NCBI RefSeq assembly: GCF_900109995.1
Contig: NZ_FOCB01000002.1
Location: 476,981-540,980 of the forward strand
Direction of reading: 5' to 3'
DNA: 64,000 bases
From: Pseudomonas sp. ok272
GTDB lineage: Bacteria > Pseudomonadota > Gammaproteobacteria > Pseudomonadales > Pseudomonadaceae
A program made the position numbers and the translations under genes. Shown piece by piece: positions 7,396 through 15,684 of the stretch (position 1 is the first letter of the stretch; the number at the start of each line of letters is the position of its first letter). Below the pieces are notes generated by a model. It did not search any database. It was not told the DNA's origin and was given only the letters and a program-made list of their open reading frames with translations.

Positions 7396-7694
7396 GACGC
7401 TACGCTCCTTACTGCCACGCTGGCCATCTAGAACCAGAATAGGCTGTTGGAGTCGCTACCGACAGACCGCTTGACGGTAACCAACTCCTGCTCAAACCCC
7501 ATCCGCCACCGACGCTCGGCCCGCAGCGCCCGGCCCCTGGAGAAAGCCGCGGAACACCACCTGTCGGAAGCCGCCTGCTTTGCCATGCTTTTTGTAGGGA
7601 AATACGTAGAATACGCGCCGCGCGTTTGGATCCATATCCTTCAAGAGATCTAAACACTGCAGACTTCACGGACGTTTCAACACAGGAGTTCACG

Positions 7695-8024
7695 GTGTCA
7701 CCTCACCCCGCAAGGCTTTACCCGAGCACCCCAGAGCAAATCATCGTTTCAAGCTGCGAACAGTTCTCAATCGAGTGCTTTATCGATCAGTACGTCAGCA
7801 CCAGAGGCGTGCCATCCGATGCAGAACTTCGCAACGCCGTCATCGAAGCACTTCGCGCGTTTTCATGCACCGCCCCAGTGATGCTGTTTGAGATGAATGC
7901 CTGGCTGGATAACTGCCTGGGCCTAAAGGCCTTACACCCCGATTATCTGGACATCATTGACGAGTTTGGTGATTTCCCCCGCCTTAATGAATGCTGCCCG
8001 CAGATCACAGGAACAGCGCTCTAA
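7695..8024 (+). CDS. Hypothetical protein, 109 residues
   Basis: The GTG at 7695 was chosen because an AGGAG site lies 6 nt upstream and the sequence before it does not look coding; an in-frame ATG at 7626 would add 23 residues. The product is soluble, acidic and helix-rich, with several Cys (SSCEQFSIECF, FSCTAP, NCLGL, ECCPQ) and a WLDNCLGLKALHPDYLDII segment. I recognise no family. The frame has GC-rich third positions like its neighbours, which supports coding. A hairpin terminator follows about 70 bp later. Confidence 0.5.
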   Translation: MSPHPARLYPSTPEQIIVSSCEQFSIECFIDQYVSTRGVPSDAELRNAVIEALRAFSCTAPVMLFEMNAWLDNCLGLKALHPDYLDIIDEFGDFPRLNECCPQITGTAL

Positions 8025-8091
8025 GCCCTGATGTAATGGCATGGGCATTTGCCCAGTCTGTTTCCTCAGGGCCAAGCGCTATCGAAGCCGT

Positions 8092-8117
8092 AAAACCCGA
8101 CTTCAAGGCCGGGTTTT
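8092..8117 (+). terminator. Rho-independent terminator
   Basis: AAAACCCG and CGGGTTTT form an 8-bp stem with a 10-nt loop, 68 bp past the stop of the 109-residue gene. The T tract is short. Confidence 0.65.
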
Positions 8118-8229
8118 CAGCATGGCCAATGCCGCCAATCATGATGCAATAGTCCAATCAGACGTGGCACCTGGACGTTCAACCTTCCTATCGTTTACCT
8201 CGCGCCAATCAACGAGGAAAACAACAAAA

Positions 8230-8828
8230 ATGAAACTCGATTCAGTCGTTACTCATTGACGTCAGTGATCTTGACGTTGGCTTTGCTGCCCGGCCTGCAG
8301 AGTGGGAAGGTGTATGCCAGCGAACACGTCGGCAAGGTCAATCAGTCTGTATTTGCCTTCGAGAACAATAACTATCCCAGCGCAAAAACCAGCCAGCGTC
8401 TATACGACGAGTTGGACTATCAGCGCGCCGTACAAGCCTATATCTGGGCCCAGCCACGGGTTGGCCTGGGCGCCATGAGCGAAGGGGCGCGGCGCATCGG
8501 TATCGCGCCCATGGAGTTGTTCATATTCGACCAGGGCTTGCAGATCAACCAAGCGCTGCAAACGGGCAACGATGACGTCATCTATTCGTTCAGCTATTTC
8601 AACCTGCACAAAACCGGCCCGCTGGTGGTGGAGATTCCTGCGGGTAATCAGTACGCCATAGTGCTGGATGCCTGGCAGCGGCCGATTGAAGACCTCGGGC
8701 GTATCGGTCCGGACCAGGGCAAGGGCGGCAACTACCTGATCATTCCTCCGGGTTGCCACGGTGAACTGCCCAAAGACGGCTATTTCTCACGTACCAAGGC
8801 ACTCAATGGCGCAACAGCACAGGGTTGA
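8230..8828 (+). pseudogene. DUF1254 periplasmic protein, frameshifted and truncated
   Basis: An ATG at 8230 with a GAGGA site begins MKLDSVVT but stops after nine codons. The following sequence continues in another frame (from 8256) as TSVILTLALLPGLQSGKVYA and SEHVG. Joining the two with one base restored gives a typical Sec signal peptide, so a one-base deletion near 8254-8256 is likely. The body (YDELDYQRAVQAYIWAQPRV, PMELFIFDQGL, GPLVVEIPAG, GNYLIIPPG) is the N-terminal DUF1254 domain. Family proteins are about 450 residues and also carry DUF1214; here the frame ends after about 190 residues. Translation from the in-frame TTG at 8256 is possible but would not restore the missing two thirds. 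Confidence 0.72.
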
Positions 8829-8960
8829 CGCTAGGCGATATAAAGGAGGTCAAACAGCCCGGTCAATCTTGATGCTGTTGGGGTGAAAGCATCGAAGGGA
8901 CTCGAGATGAGCTATACCGGATAATCTCCCATCGCAGTTCTTCAACGCAGGAGGTTGGCA

Positions 8961-9413
8961 ATGAAGTACAGAAACTCACTTGCAGCGCTAATGATCACCG
9001 CAAGCCTTTACGGCTGCACCACTCAACCTGGCCATGTAGTGAGCGTTCCCTTGGTTGCCAGCCGACAGAACACCGGTCAGATCGGCAACGTCACGCTGGC
9101 CGACTGGGGTGATAAAACCGGGTTCAGTTTTTTTATCAGCGGTGTTCCAAACGGAGCATCGCTGCCCCTGCGCCTCTATACCTTTATCCATAAAGGCAGC
9201 TGCCAGCAACCCGGGCCGATTGCCTACGCCATGAATGATCACGTCACCACCGAACGCCAACCCGTACGCGGTTGGGCGTTCTCAAGAAGTGCACCTGTCG
9301 CCATGTCGGCCCTGCTGTCCGGTGAGTACGCCGTCGTGGTGCGAAGTGCCCCGGACAGTGGCGATATCGAGGTTTTTTGCGGCGATATCAAGCAAGGCGA
9401 CTCGGCGAAATAG
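8961..9413 (+). CDS. Putative lipoprotein of unknown function
   Basis: A 150-residue protein with a lipoprotein signal: basic start MKYRNS, a hydrophobic core, and lipobox ASLYG|C at Cys-19. The mature part is probably beta-rich (GNVTLADWGDKTGFSFFISG, PLRLYTFIHKGSCQQP, GEYAVVVRSAPDSGDIEVFCG) and may have a disulphide between the two later cysteines. An AGGAGG site lies 6 nt upstream of the ATG; the in-frame TTG at 8955 would overlap that site and is unlikely. I do not recognise the family. It lies just downstream of the broken DUF1254 gene and may mark the far edge of the accessory stretch. Confidence 0.72.
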   Translation: MKYRNSLAALMITASLYGCTTQPGHVVSVPLVASRQNTGQIGNVTLADWGDKTGFSFFISGVPNGASLPLRLYTFIHKGSCQQPGPIAYAMNDHVTTERQPVRGWAFSRSAPVAMSALLSGEYAVVVRSAPDSGDIEVFCGDIKQGDSAK

Positions 9414-9487
9414 CCTTGTGCGGCGAGTGTCAGTACGTCGATTTAACCGAAGTGGCCGACCTGGTGCGCGTCAGGACGGCGATGGGG

Positions 9488-10375
9488 TCAACCGAGGTTG
9501 AGTGCCCGCAGGTCCAGGCGACCATCCTTGAGCGGTGGGCACCAGTAGTAACCACCGGTGATCGGTCGGCTCATGCGGTACAAGCCGTCAACGATGCCAT
9601 CTTCAAGACCGCTCATGCGCCGCAGTTGGGCTTCGAAGGCACTGAAGGAATGACCGAAGGCCAGGAACATCAGGCCGGCACGCTCGCCTTCGATCCAGGG
9701 CATGGAACGACGGACGATGAACGCCTCGGGGGTGAAGCTTTCCTGGGCAGTGCGTTTGACGTGGGCAGACACCGGAGCATCGTCAAGCTCTTCGTTGTCG
9801 CTCTTGCGGCGGCCGATGATGTTGTCTTGTTCATCGGATGCCAGCGCATTGAAGCCCGTCAGGTCATGCTGCCATTGCTGGATCGCGGCAAAGCTACCGC
9901 CCACCTGACCTGCTTCGCCTTCAGCCACCAGGGCCGCGGCCACCGCAGCCTCGTCGTGGGGGTTTTCGGTGCCGTCTTCGTAGCCCGTGAGGTCATGGCC
10001 GGTCATATGCCGGAACGCTTCGCTCATCTGCACCAGGCTAAAGGCCGGTGCCAGTGCTGCTTCGATGGCACGACTGCGGTTGAGCAACTCGCCACGGTCA
10101 TCACCGTGCAGCCACAGCCAAAGCGCGTGCTGAGTCGAGGGGTTATCGACACCCACGCCGATCATCGCCGGGAACGGCCGCAGCCCCGCCACTTTTCCAC
10201 CCAGGGCATTGACCAGCGACTTACCCAGCCCGACCACCGCTGACTTGCCATCCACTAAGGTCATCAGTTGATCGATTGCCGCCGGCAAAGCCTCAACGCA
10301 GTGGAGCGCAAAAAACAGATGACGCGCCTGAGGCGGAACGGGGGTGGCAAGGATGCCAGGCTGGTAGTAACTCAT
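9488..10375 (-). CDS. DyP-type heme peroxidase (YfeX-like)
   Basis: A 295-residue protein with the DyP signature GYEDGTENP (GXXDG motif, whose Asp assists peroxide cleavage). It also has the later SAHVKRTAQ stretch, in which His is the likely proximal heme ligand, and a C-terminal LMFLAFGHSF followed by GGYYWCPP. DyP peroxidases oxidise dyes, phenols and metal ions with peroxide. Short members of this type are cytoplasmic, and no signal peptide is present. The ATG at 10375 has a GGAG site and matches the usual MSYYQPGIL start; the longer frame adds 19 non-conserved residues. Confidence 0.93.
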   Translation of the reverse strand: MSYYQPGILATPVPPQARHLFFALHCVEALPAAIDQLMTLVDGKSAVVGLGKSLVNALGGKVAGLRPFPAMIGVGVDNPSTQHALWLWLHGDDRGELLNRSRAIEAALAPAFSLVQMSEAFRHMTGHDLTGYEDGTENPHDEAAVAAALVAEGEAGQVGGSFAAIQQWQHDLTGFNALASDEQDNIIGRRKSDNEELDDAPVSAHVKRTAQESFTPEAFIVRRSMPWIEGERAGLMFLAFGHSFSAFEAQLRRMSGLEDGIVDGLYRMSRPITGGYYWCPPLKDGRLDLRALNLG

Positions 10376-10608
10376 GAGAACTCCTTCAAGAAAGGGGGGA
10401 AGTTTAACCGGCACAGGAAGGCTTGTGTGCAATGGCCAGCAACCGGGCCGTCTGGATACGAAGCGCTCCCATCAGCATTGTTCCGACTTTCATTCGCCGA
10501 CTGGTGTCCGATTCTTTTGCTAACATCTTGTTACAAGTTAGCCAAAAGGCAGTGCACCGTCACGACGCCTGTCGTGTTCAAGATCCCGACACCTCCCGGG
10601 AGGACCTC

Positions 10609-11286
10609 ATGCTCGCGCAGCAACTGTTCCAAAGATTCCAGGTGAAGTTACACAAGGTCGGCTTCACCAGCACCCTGCACCTGATGCTGTTGAGGCTGGT
10701 CAACCTCTTCACTCGGTTCAAGATCCTGCGCGGTCTGACGTTGCAGCACGTCGACCCCAAGTTTCTCGACTACCCGGCCCACCTCACGCCGATGTTTCTC
10801 AGTGAACAGCAACTGCGCCACTACGCCCTGGCCCCGGTCAACGAACTGCCCGATCATTTCATCGATGAGGCCATGGCCAAGGGTGACCAGTGCTTTGGCC
10901 TCTTCGATGGCGAGATTCTGGCCTCCTATGGCTGGTACTCGCGCCAGCCGACGCCTATCGATCCGCCGGAGTTGTTCCTGCACTTCAGCACGTCCTTCGT
11001 CTACATGTACAAAGGCTTCACCCATCTCGACTATCGCGGCCAGCGCCTGCACGCCATCGGCATGAACCTGGCGCTCAAGCACTACCTGGAACAGGGTTTC
11101 GAAGGGCTGGTCTCGTACGTCGAATCAGACAACTTCGACTCGCTGAAGTCTTGCTACCGACTGGGCTACCGGGACATTGGCTCGATTTACCTGATCCACC
11201 TGTTCGGCCGCTACCTGAGTTTCGCCAGCAGCGGCTGTGCGCCGTACAAGCTGGATTTGAAATGGGCCGAAGGAGCGCCTGCCTGA
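10609..11286 (+). CDS. GNAT-family N-acetyltransferase-like protein
   Basis: A 225-residue soluble protein. The C-terminal half shows a GNAT-like layout: CFGLFDGEILASYGWYSRQP (central strands), YMYKGFTHLDYRGQRLHAIGM (acetyl-CoA loop, a variant of R-x-x-G-x-G/A), then GLVSYVESDNFDSLKSCYRLGYRDIGSI, the usual end of GNAT proteins. The ATG at 10609 follows AGGA by about 5 nt; the 62 upstream in-frame codons read as non-coding. It ends one base before the convergent AraC gene. The substrate is unknown. Confidence 0.78.
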   Translation: MLAQQLFQRFQVKLHKVGFTSTLHLMLLRLVNLFTRFKILRGLTLQHVDPKFLDYPAHLTPMFLSEQQLRHYALAPVNELPDHFIDEAMAKGDQCFGLFDGEILASYGWYSRQPTPIDPPELFLHFSTSFVYMYKGFTHLDYRGQRLHAIGMNLALKHYLEQGFEGLVSYVESDNFDSLKSCYRLGYRDIGSIYLIHLFGRYLSFASSGCAPYKLDLKWAEGAPA

Positions 11287-12321
11287 CTAACAGTGAGCCT
11301 CGCCCCGGTACGCACTCGGGCTCTGTCCGGTCCAACGCTTGAACGCGCGCCTGAAGCTGCGCACATCGCTATAGCCGACTTCCTCGGTGATGCGTTCGAT
11401 GGACATCTGTGGGTTGGCCAGCAGGCTCATGGTGCGTGCCTGGCGCACCTGTTCCAGCAAGGTCTCGAAGGTCAGGGCATGCTCGGTCAGGCGCCGACGC
11501 AGGGTGCGGCCACTCATGTTCAGGTCGCCGGCAATTTTCTCGATATGGCTGCCGCGCGTCAGGTCGCGGGAGATCGCCCGCTCCACGGCCTGGATCAGGT
11601 CGATTTTCTGATGCACCTGGGCACCTTCGGCCTCCAATAAATTCACCGCCTGGCGCAGGGCCAGGGAATGATGATTGGGTAAGCGCACGTCAAGCCAGCG
11701 CGCCTCCAGCACCAACCGATTGTGCAGGCAGCCAAAGCGCACATCAGGCCCCAGCAGGCGGTGGTACTCGGCCACGTAGTCGGGGGCCGCGTGCACGAAC
11801 TCGACGCGCACGCAATTGAAGTCAGCCCCCACCAGCGCCCGGCCATACACCAGCAGGCTGGCGAAGAACTCTTCCACGGCGAACATCTGCACCTCGGCAA
11901 ACGGCAGGCGACAATCGGCCTCCACCAGCACCTGTGCAGCCTCTTCCCGCACGCTGGACACCACGATCCCGCCCGAGGTGTGCTGATGGCGCATGCCCAC
12001 CTCGAACGCATCACGCAGGGTCCTGCACAGCGAGAGCACGTGTCCCAGCAAGCCCAGTGTCCCCAGCACGTTCTGATTGCCCACCCACAAGCCCAGCCCC
12101 TGGTTGGGAATGACCTTGAGTGCGCGCTGGATCATCGCCACGGCCTGGCGATAGGAAATCCGTTGTGCGGGGTCTTGCAGGTCATCCAGGCAAAAACCCA
12201 GGCCGCGGCACAAGCCATGGGGATCGATGCCCCTTGCGCCAGCCACCTCGGCCAAGGTTTGCAGCATGAAGGGAGAGACCAGCGCCAAGTCGTAGGTAGG
12301 GTCGATGACATTGATAGGCAT
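11287..12321 (-). CDS. AraC-family regulator (OruR/arabinose-binding-domain type)
   Basis: A 344-residue regulator. Residues about 20-200 form the effector domain found in OruR-like proteins (RISYRQAVAMIQRAL, NQNVLGTLGLLGHVL). Residues about 240-340 hold two helix-turn-helix motifs (HIEKIAGDLNMSGRTLRRRL and IERITEEVGYSDVRSFRRAF, ending W-TGQSPSAYR). It is divergent from a SphA-like outer-membrane gene 259 bp away, a pairing seen for SphR and sphA in P. aeruginosa. Regulation of that neighbour is a reasonable inference, but the inducer is unknown. Confidence 0.9.
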   Translation of the reverse strand: MPINVIDPTYDLALVSPFMLQTLAEVAGARGIDPHGLCRGLGFCLDDLQDPAQRISYRQAVAMIQRALKVIPNQGLGLWVGNQNVLGTLGLLGHVLSLCRTLRDAFEVGMRHQHTSGGIVVSSVREEAAQVLVEADCRLPFAEVQMFAVEEFFASLLVYGRALVGADFNCVRVEFVHAAPDYVAEYHRLLGPDVRFGCLHNRLVLEARWLDVRLPNHHSLALRQAVNLLEAEGAQVHQKIDLIQAVERAISRDLTRGSHIEKIAGDLNMSGRTLRRRLTEHALTFETLLEQVRQARTMSLLANPQMSIERITEEVGYSDVRSFRRAFKRWTGQSPSAYRGEAHC

Positions 12322-12580
12322 GGCAGCGAATTCCGGATCAGGTTCAGTTCTTATTTTTGTAACCAGTTATGTCTCAGAACGTTAACACGCCTGACCGCGT
12401 GACAGCCAATTCCATGCACGCCTCCAGTTACGTGTTCCGCCAGCGGACACAGGCTGGCCGCAGAAGTCCGCTCTGTGTCCGGCAATACCCTGCCCTGTCG
12501 GAGGCTGACAGCTTATTTCTAAGTCCCGGTCCCCGTGACGGCCGATAGAAATATTCGCTAACAATAATAAGAGCCAAAAA

Positions 12581-13531
12581 ATGAATCCGACTCGTGCGTT
12601 CTCTCCCCTGCGACTGGCAACAAGCGTGGCCCTGCTGTCCTGTGTCGGCCTGTCGGCACACGCCACCGAATCGGGCGTGGATAACATCGGCCCAGGCACC
12701 GACGGCTTTTTCATCTTGCCCCTGGACAGCGACAACCTTCCCGACAACATGGTCGCGTTCAACCTTTACTACAACTATTACAAAGCCACCAAACTGGACA
12801 TCAGTTCCCTGGGCGGCAAGGTGCCGGGCGTCGAGATCAAGTCCGAGGCGGTGATTCCACGCCTGGACTACCTGAGCCCGTTGCGCGTGGCCGGTGGACG
12901 CCTGGGCTTCTACATCGCCCAACCGTGGATTAAACAGGAGGTGGCGGTCTTCGGCCTGTCGGATGATCGCGAGAGCATGGGCGACACCACCCTGGCGCCG
13001 ATTGTCCTGTGGGACATGGGAAAGAACCTGACACTGGCCGCCGCCCTGGAAGTCACCATTCCCACCGGCGAATACGACGCCTCGCGCCTGGCCAACACCA
13101 GCAACAACTTCTACACCTACAAACCACTGGTGTCCTTCACTTGGCTACCCACGGAAAATACCGAGCTGTCGATGAAGACCACCTACAGCTTCAACCAGGA
13201 AAACCACGACACCGATTACCGTTCCGGGCAGATCTTTCACTTCGATTATTCCGCCAGCTATCAGGTAGCCGATAACCTGCACATCGGCTTGAACGGCTAT
13301 TACCTCAAGCAGACCACCGACGACAAACAGTACGGCAGGACCGTGCAGTTCAACGGCGAGGATGTGAACGACGGGGTCAAGGGCCAGGTGTTCGCCATCG
13401 GCCCGGCGGTGCACTTGACCTTCTTGAAGTACGCCACGGCCGAATTGCGTTGGGCCAAGGAATTTGACGTGGAAAACCGCCCCGAGGGCCAGATGCTCTG
13501 GGCCAAAGTGACGATTCCCTATGCCTTCTGA
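12581..13531 (+). CDS. SphA-like outer-membrane protein (phenol_MetA_deg family)
   Basis: A 316-residue protein with a Sec signal peptide ending at AHA|TESG. The mature part alternates aromatic and polar residues as in beta-barrels (LYYNYYKATKLDI, GRLGFYIAQPWI, FYTYKPLVSFTWL, LHIGLNGYYLKQ) and ends in aromatic Phe (VTIPYAF), typical for outer-membrane insertion. SphA-type proteins form channels used when growing on aromatic or lipid compounds such as sphingosine. The flanks are a divergent AraC gene and a convergent LysR gene one base downstream, so expression is likely induced by a specific compound. Confidence 0.85.
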   Translation: MNPTRAFSPLRLATSVALLSCVGLSAHATESGVDNIGPGTDGFFILPLDSDNLPDNMVAFNLYYNYYKATKLDISSLGGKVPGVEIKSEAVIPRLDYLSPLRVAGGRLGFYIAQPWIKQEVAVFGLSDDRESMGDTTLAPIVLWDMGKNLTLAAALEVTIPTGEYDASRLANTSNNFYTYKPLVSFTWLPTENTELSMKTTYSFNQENHDTDYRSGQIFHFDYSASYQVADNLHIGLNGYYLKQTTDDKQYGRTVQFNGEDVNDGVKGQVFAIGPAVHLTFLKYATAELRWAKEFDVENRPEGQMLWAKVTIPYAF

Positions 13532-13532
13532 G

Positions 13533-14447
13533 TCAGGCCCGGCGCGCCACCGCCAATGGCGCCCGTGGCTCGCCCAAGGCCTGTAGCAGACAGTGCATGG
13601 CCTCTTCCCGGCTGCGTTCGAAGCGGTAGCGCGACTCTATGTACAGCGCCAGTTGCAACGGCACCGGCTCATCCAGCGGCAATGGCGCCTGCTGCATCCC
13701 CAGGGCACTGGCGACCCGGCTTGGCAGGCTCAGGCCAAACGGCTGGCGGTCGGCAATCATCTTCGCGGCCAGGGTGCTTTGGGTGCTCACGGCGATGGTC
13801 CGACGCAGGCTTTTCAACCCCAGGTGCAGGTCCACCGGGCTCAATCCGTCCCGACGGCTGGAAACCTGGATCTGCGGTTGCGCCAAGTAGGCTTGCAGGG
13901 TGCGCGGCGGCTCCTTCAGCGCCTCGCCCCAGGCGAACACATAGTGATCGGCCGGCAAGACCTGCTTGTGTAAACCCGCCAATCCGGCCAGTGGCTGGTC
14001 AAGGTCGATCAGAATGTCCAGCTTGCCCGCCGCCAGCTCTTGCAGGGCATCGCGCCGGCGCGGCTGGAAGTAGCGTACTTGCCAGTCGGCATGGGGCATC
14101 TGGAGCAAGGCATCGAGCAGCACCGGTTGCAGGCAGTCCAGGCAACTGATCCGCAGCAACGGGCTGCTTTGGCGAGCGGCGGGGATCATCTTCAAACCAT
14201 CGCGCAGGCATTCCAGCGCGTTGCGTACATAGTCCGCCAGCCGATGCGCGACCAGGGTCGGCGTCACGCCCAGGCGACTCTTGATGAACAGCGGGTCACC
14301 ACACAAGTCACGCAGGCGGCGCAACGCATTGCTCATCGCCGGTTGCGACAGGCACATGACCTGAGCGGCACGGGTGACGCTGCGTTGCTGGTAAATAGCA
14401 TCGAAGGCGAGCAGCAGATTGAGGTCGAGCTGGCGTAAATCAAGCAT
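13533..14447 (-). CDS. LysR-family transcriptional regulator
   Basis: A 304-residue protein. The N-terminal winged helix is LDLNLLLAFDAIYQQRSVTRAAQVMCLSQPAMSNALRRLR in outline, with the conserved DPLF motif, followed by a periplasmic-binding-type effector domain. The NodD/LeuO-like N-terminus (DLNLLLAFDAIYQQRS) places it in the branch that often governs aromatic or signal-dependent genes. It lies between the SphA-like gene and a second AraC gene, from which it is divergent, so the whole block 11287-15544 may be one regulatory unit. Confidence 0.9.
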   Translation of the reverse strand: MLDLRQLDLNLLLAFDAIYQQRSVTRAAQVMCLSQPAMSNALRRLRDLCGDPLFIKSRLGVTPTLVAHRLADYVRNALECLRDGLKMIPAARQSSPLLRISCLDCLQPVLLDALLQMPHADWQVRYFQPRRRDALQELAAGKLDILIDLDQPLAGLAGLHKQVLPADHYVFAWGEALKEPPRTLQAYLAQPQIQVSSRRDGLSPVDLHLGLKSLRRTIAVSTQSTLAAKMIADRQPFGLSLPSRVASALGMQQAPLPLDEPVPLQLALYIESRYRFERSREEAMHCLLQALGEPRAPLAVARRA

Positions 14448-14518
14448 GGTCTTGCTCCGGCAAATCGCTTAACGTCGGGCAGCCTAACCAGTGAACCGAA
14501 ACATGTTCTGAGCCCTAC

Positions 14519-15544
14519 ATGACAAAAAGCGATCAACCGACACCCAACGCCTTTTATGCCCCAAGCCTGCAAGCGGCCATGGAGGAGCTGTTGGCCCGCG
14601 GTATTGCCCGCGAGCACATCGAGGCCGTGTTTCGCCGTACCCTGTTTGAACTGCGCACCCCGTTCATGCGGATTCCCCTGTTCATGTCGCGACGCTTCTG
14701 GGCCTTTGTCCAGGACTGCACCGATGACCCGCTCGTAGGCCTGGCGGCTGGCCGGCGCTTCGTGTCCACCTCCACCAATGGCCTGACTTACCTGTTTGAT
14801 GTGGCGGCGTCCCTGGAAAGCGCCTGCGCCTATTTCGTGCGGTTCTTCCCGTTCTTCAATGGCCACTTCCAGGCACGTATCGTCCATGGCGAAGGCACGG
14901 TGGAGCTGCACTTGCTGGACATCGGCAGCCTGCGGGCGACGGCGCCAATGACCGACTACATCCTGGTCAGCATCTGCAGCATGCTGCGCCGCAAGCTGCT
15001 CGCCAGCGGCCTGGGCGAGGACCCGATCCTCGGTGTCGGCCTGATCCAACCGGCCCCTGCCTGTGCGCTGGCCCATGAGCACGCCTTCCGCGCGCCCGTG
15101 CAATGGCGCCAGGCGAACAACATCATCCGCCTGGAACCCCGGCTGTTCGTCCAGCCACTGACACCCGGTAACCACCAGTTGGAAGACACCCTGGTGGAAC
15201 TGCTGGAGCAAACTCGCCGCAACAGTGAGGCGACCTTGCTGGAATTGGTCGCTGACCACCTGATCAGCGACCTGCCCGGCGCCCATTGGCAGAGCTTCTG
15301 CACCACCCAGCACCTGCTCGAACGCACCGCCGCCCGGCGTTTGAAAGCCCTGGGTTGGAGCTTCTCCGAGTTACTGGACGAGTACCGGCGCTACCGTGCC
15401 GAAGACTTGCTGCGCCAAACGGATGTTGAGCTGGTGCAGATCTCCGACCAGCTCGGCTACAGCGACGTGCAAAGCTTCAACCGCGCCTGCCTGCGTTGGT
15501 TCGATTGCGCGCCAGGGCTGTACCGCTCGCGTCACAGCGCCTGA
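14519..15544 (+). CDS. AraC-family regulator (OruR type), second copy
   Basis: A 341-residue protein with the same layout as the regulator at 11287: N-terminal effector domain (RIPLFMSRRFWAFVQDCTDDP, GLTYLFDVAASLESAC) and C-terminal AraC DNA-binding domain (LLERTAARRLKALGWSFSELL, then VQISDQLGYSDVQSFNRACLRWF). The ATG directly follows a CCTA stretch and the ribosome site is weak. It shares the intergenic region with the divergent LysR gene. Two AraC proteins and one LysR protein within 4.3 kb around one outer-membrane gene is an unusually dense set. Confidence 0.88.
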   Translation: MTKSDQPTPNAFYAPSLQAAMEELLARGIAREHIEAVFRRTLFELRTPFMRIPLFMSRRFWAFVQDCTDDPLVGLAAGRRFVSTSTNGLTYLFDVAASLESACAYFVRFFPFFNGHFQARIVHGEGTVELHLLDIGSLRATAPMTDYILVSICSMLRRKLLASGLGEDPILGVGLIQPAPACALAHEHAFRAPVQWRQANNIIRLEPRLFVQPLTPGNHQLEDTLVELLEQTRRNSEATLLELVADHLISDLPGAHWQSFCTTQHLLERTAARRLKALGWSFSELLDEYRRYRAEDLLRQTDVELVQISDQLGYSDVQSFNRACLRWFDCAPGLYRSRHSA

Positions 15545-15684
15545 ATGGCCGCCCCCTTTAGCGCGTAATGCCTGCGTTAAAGTACTTGAGCGAGAGATTG
15601 TCCCGCGTGCCGTCGGCGCGCGACGCCCATTGGACGCTGGGAGAGCATGAGGTAGGGTAACCGCCCTTGAACCAGAAGGATTGC

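Noticed and set aside
7409..7693. 94-codon frame on the minus strand in the gap before the 109-residue gene
   Set aside because: No ribosome site, Arg/Ser/Gly-rich composition and overlap with the promoter region of the plus-strand gene.
8955..8960. TTG start for the lipoprotein gene
   Set aside because: It lies inside the spacing of a strong AGGAGG site that fits the ATG at 8961, which also gives a standard lipoprotein signal.
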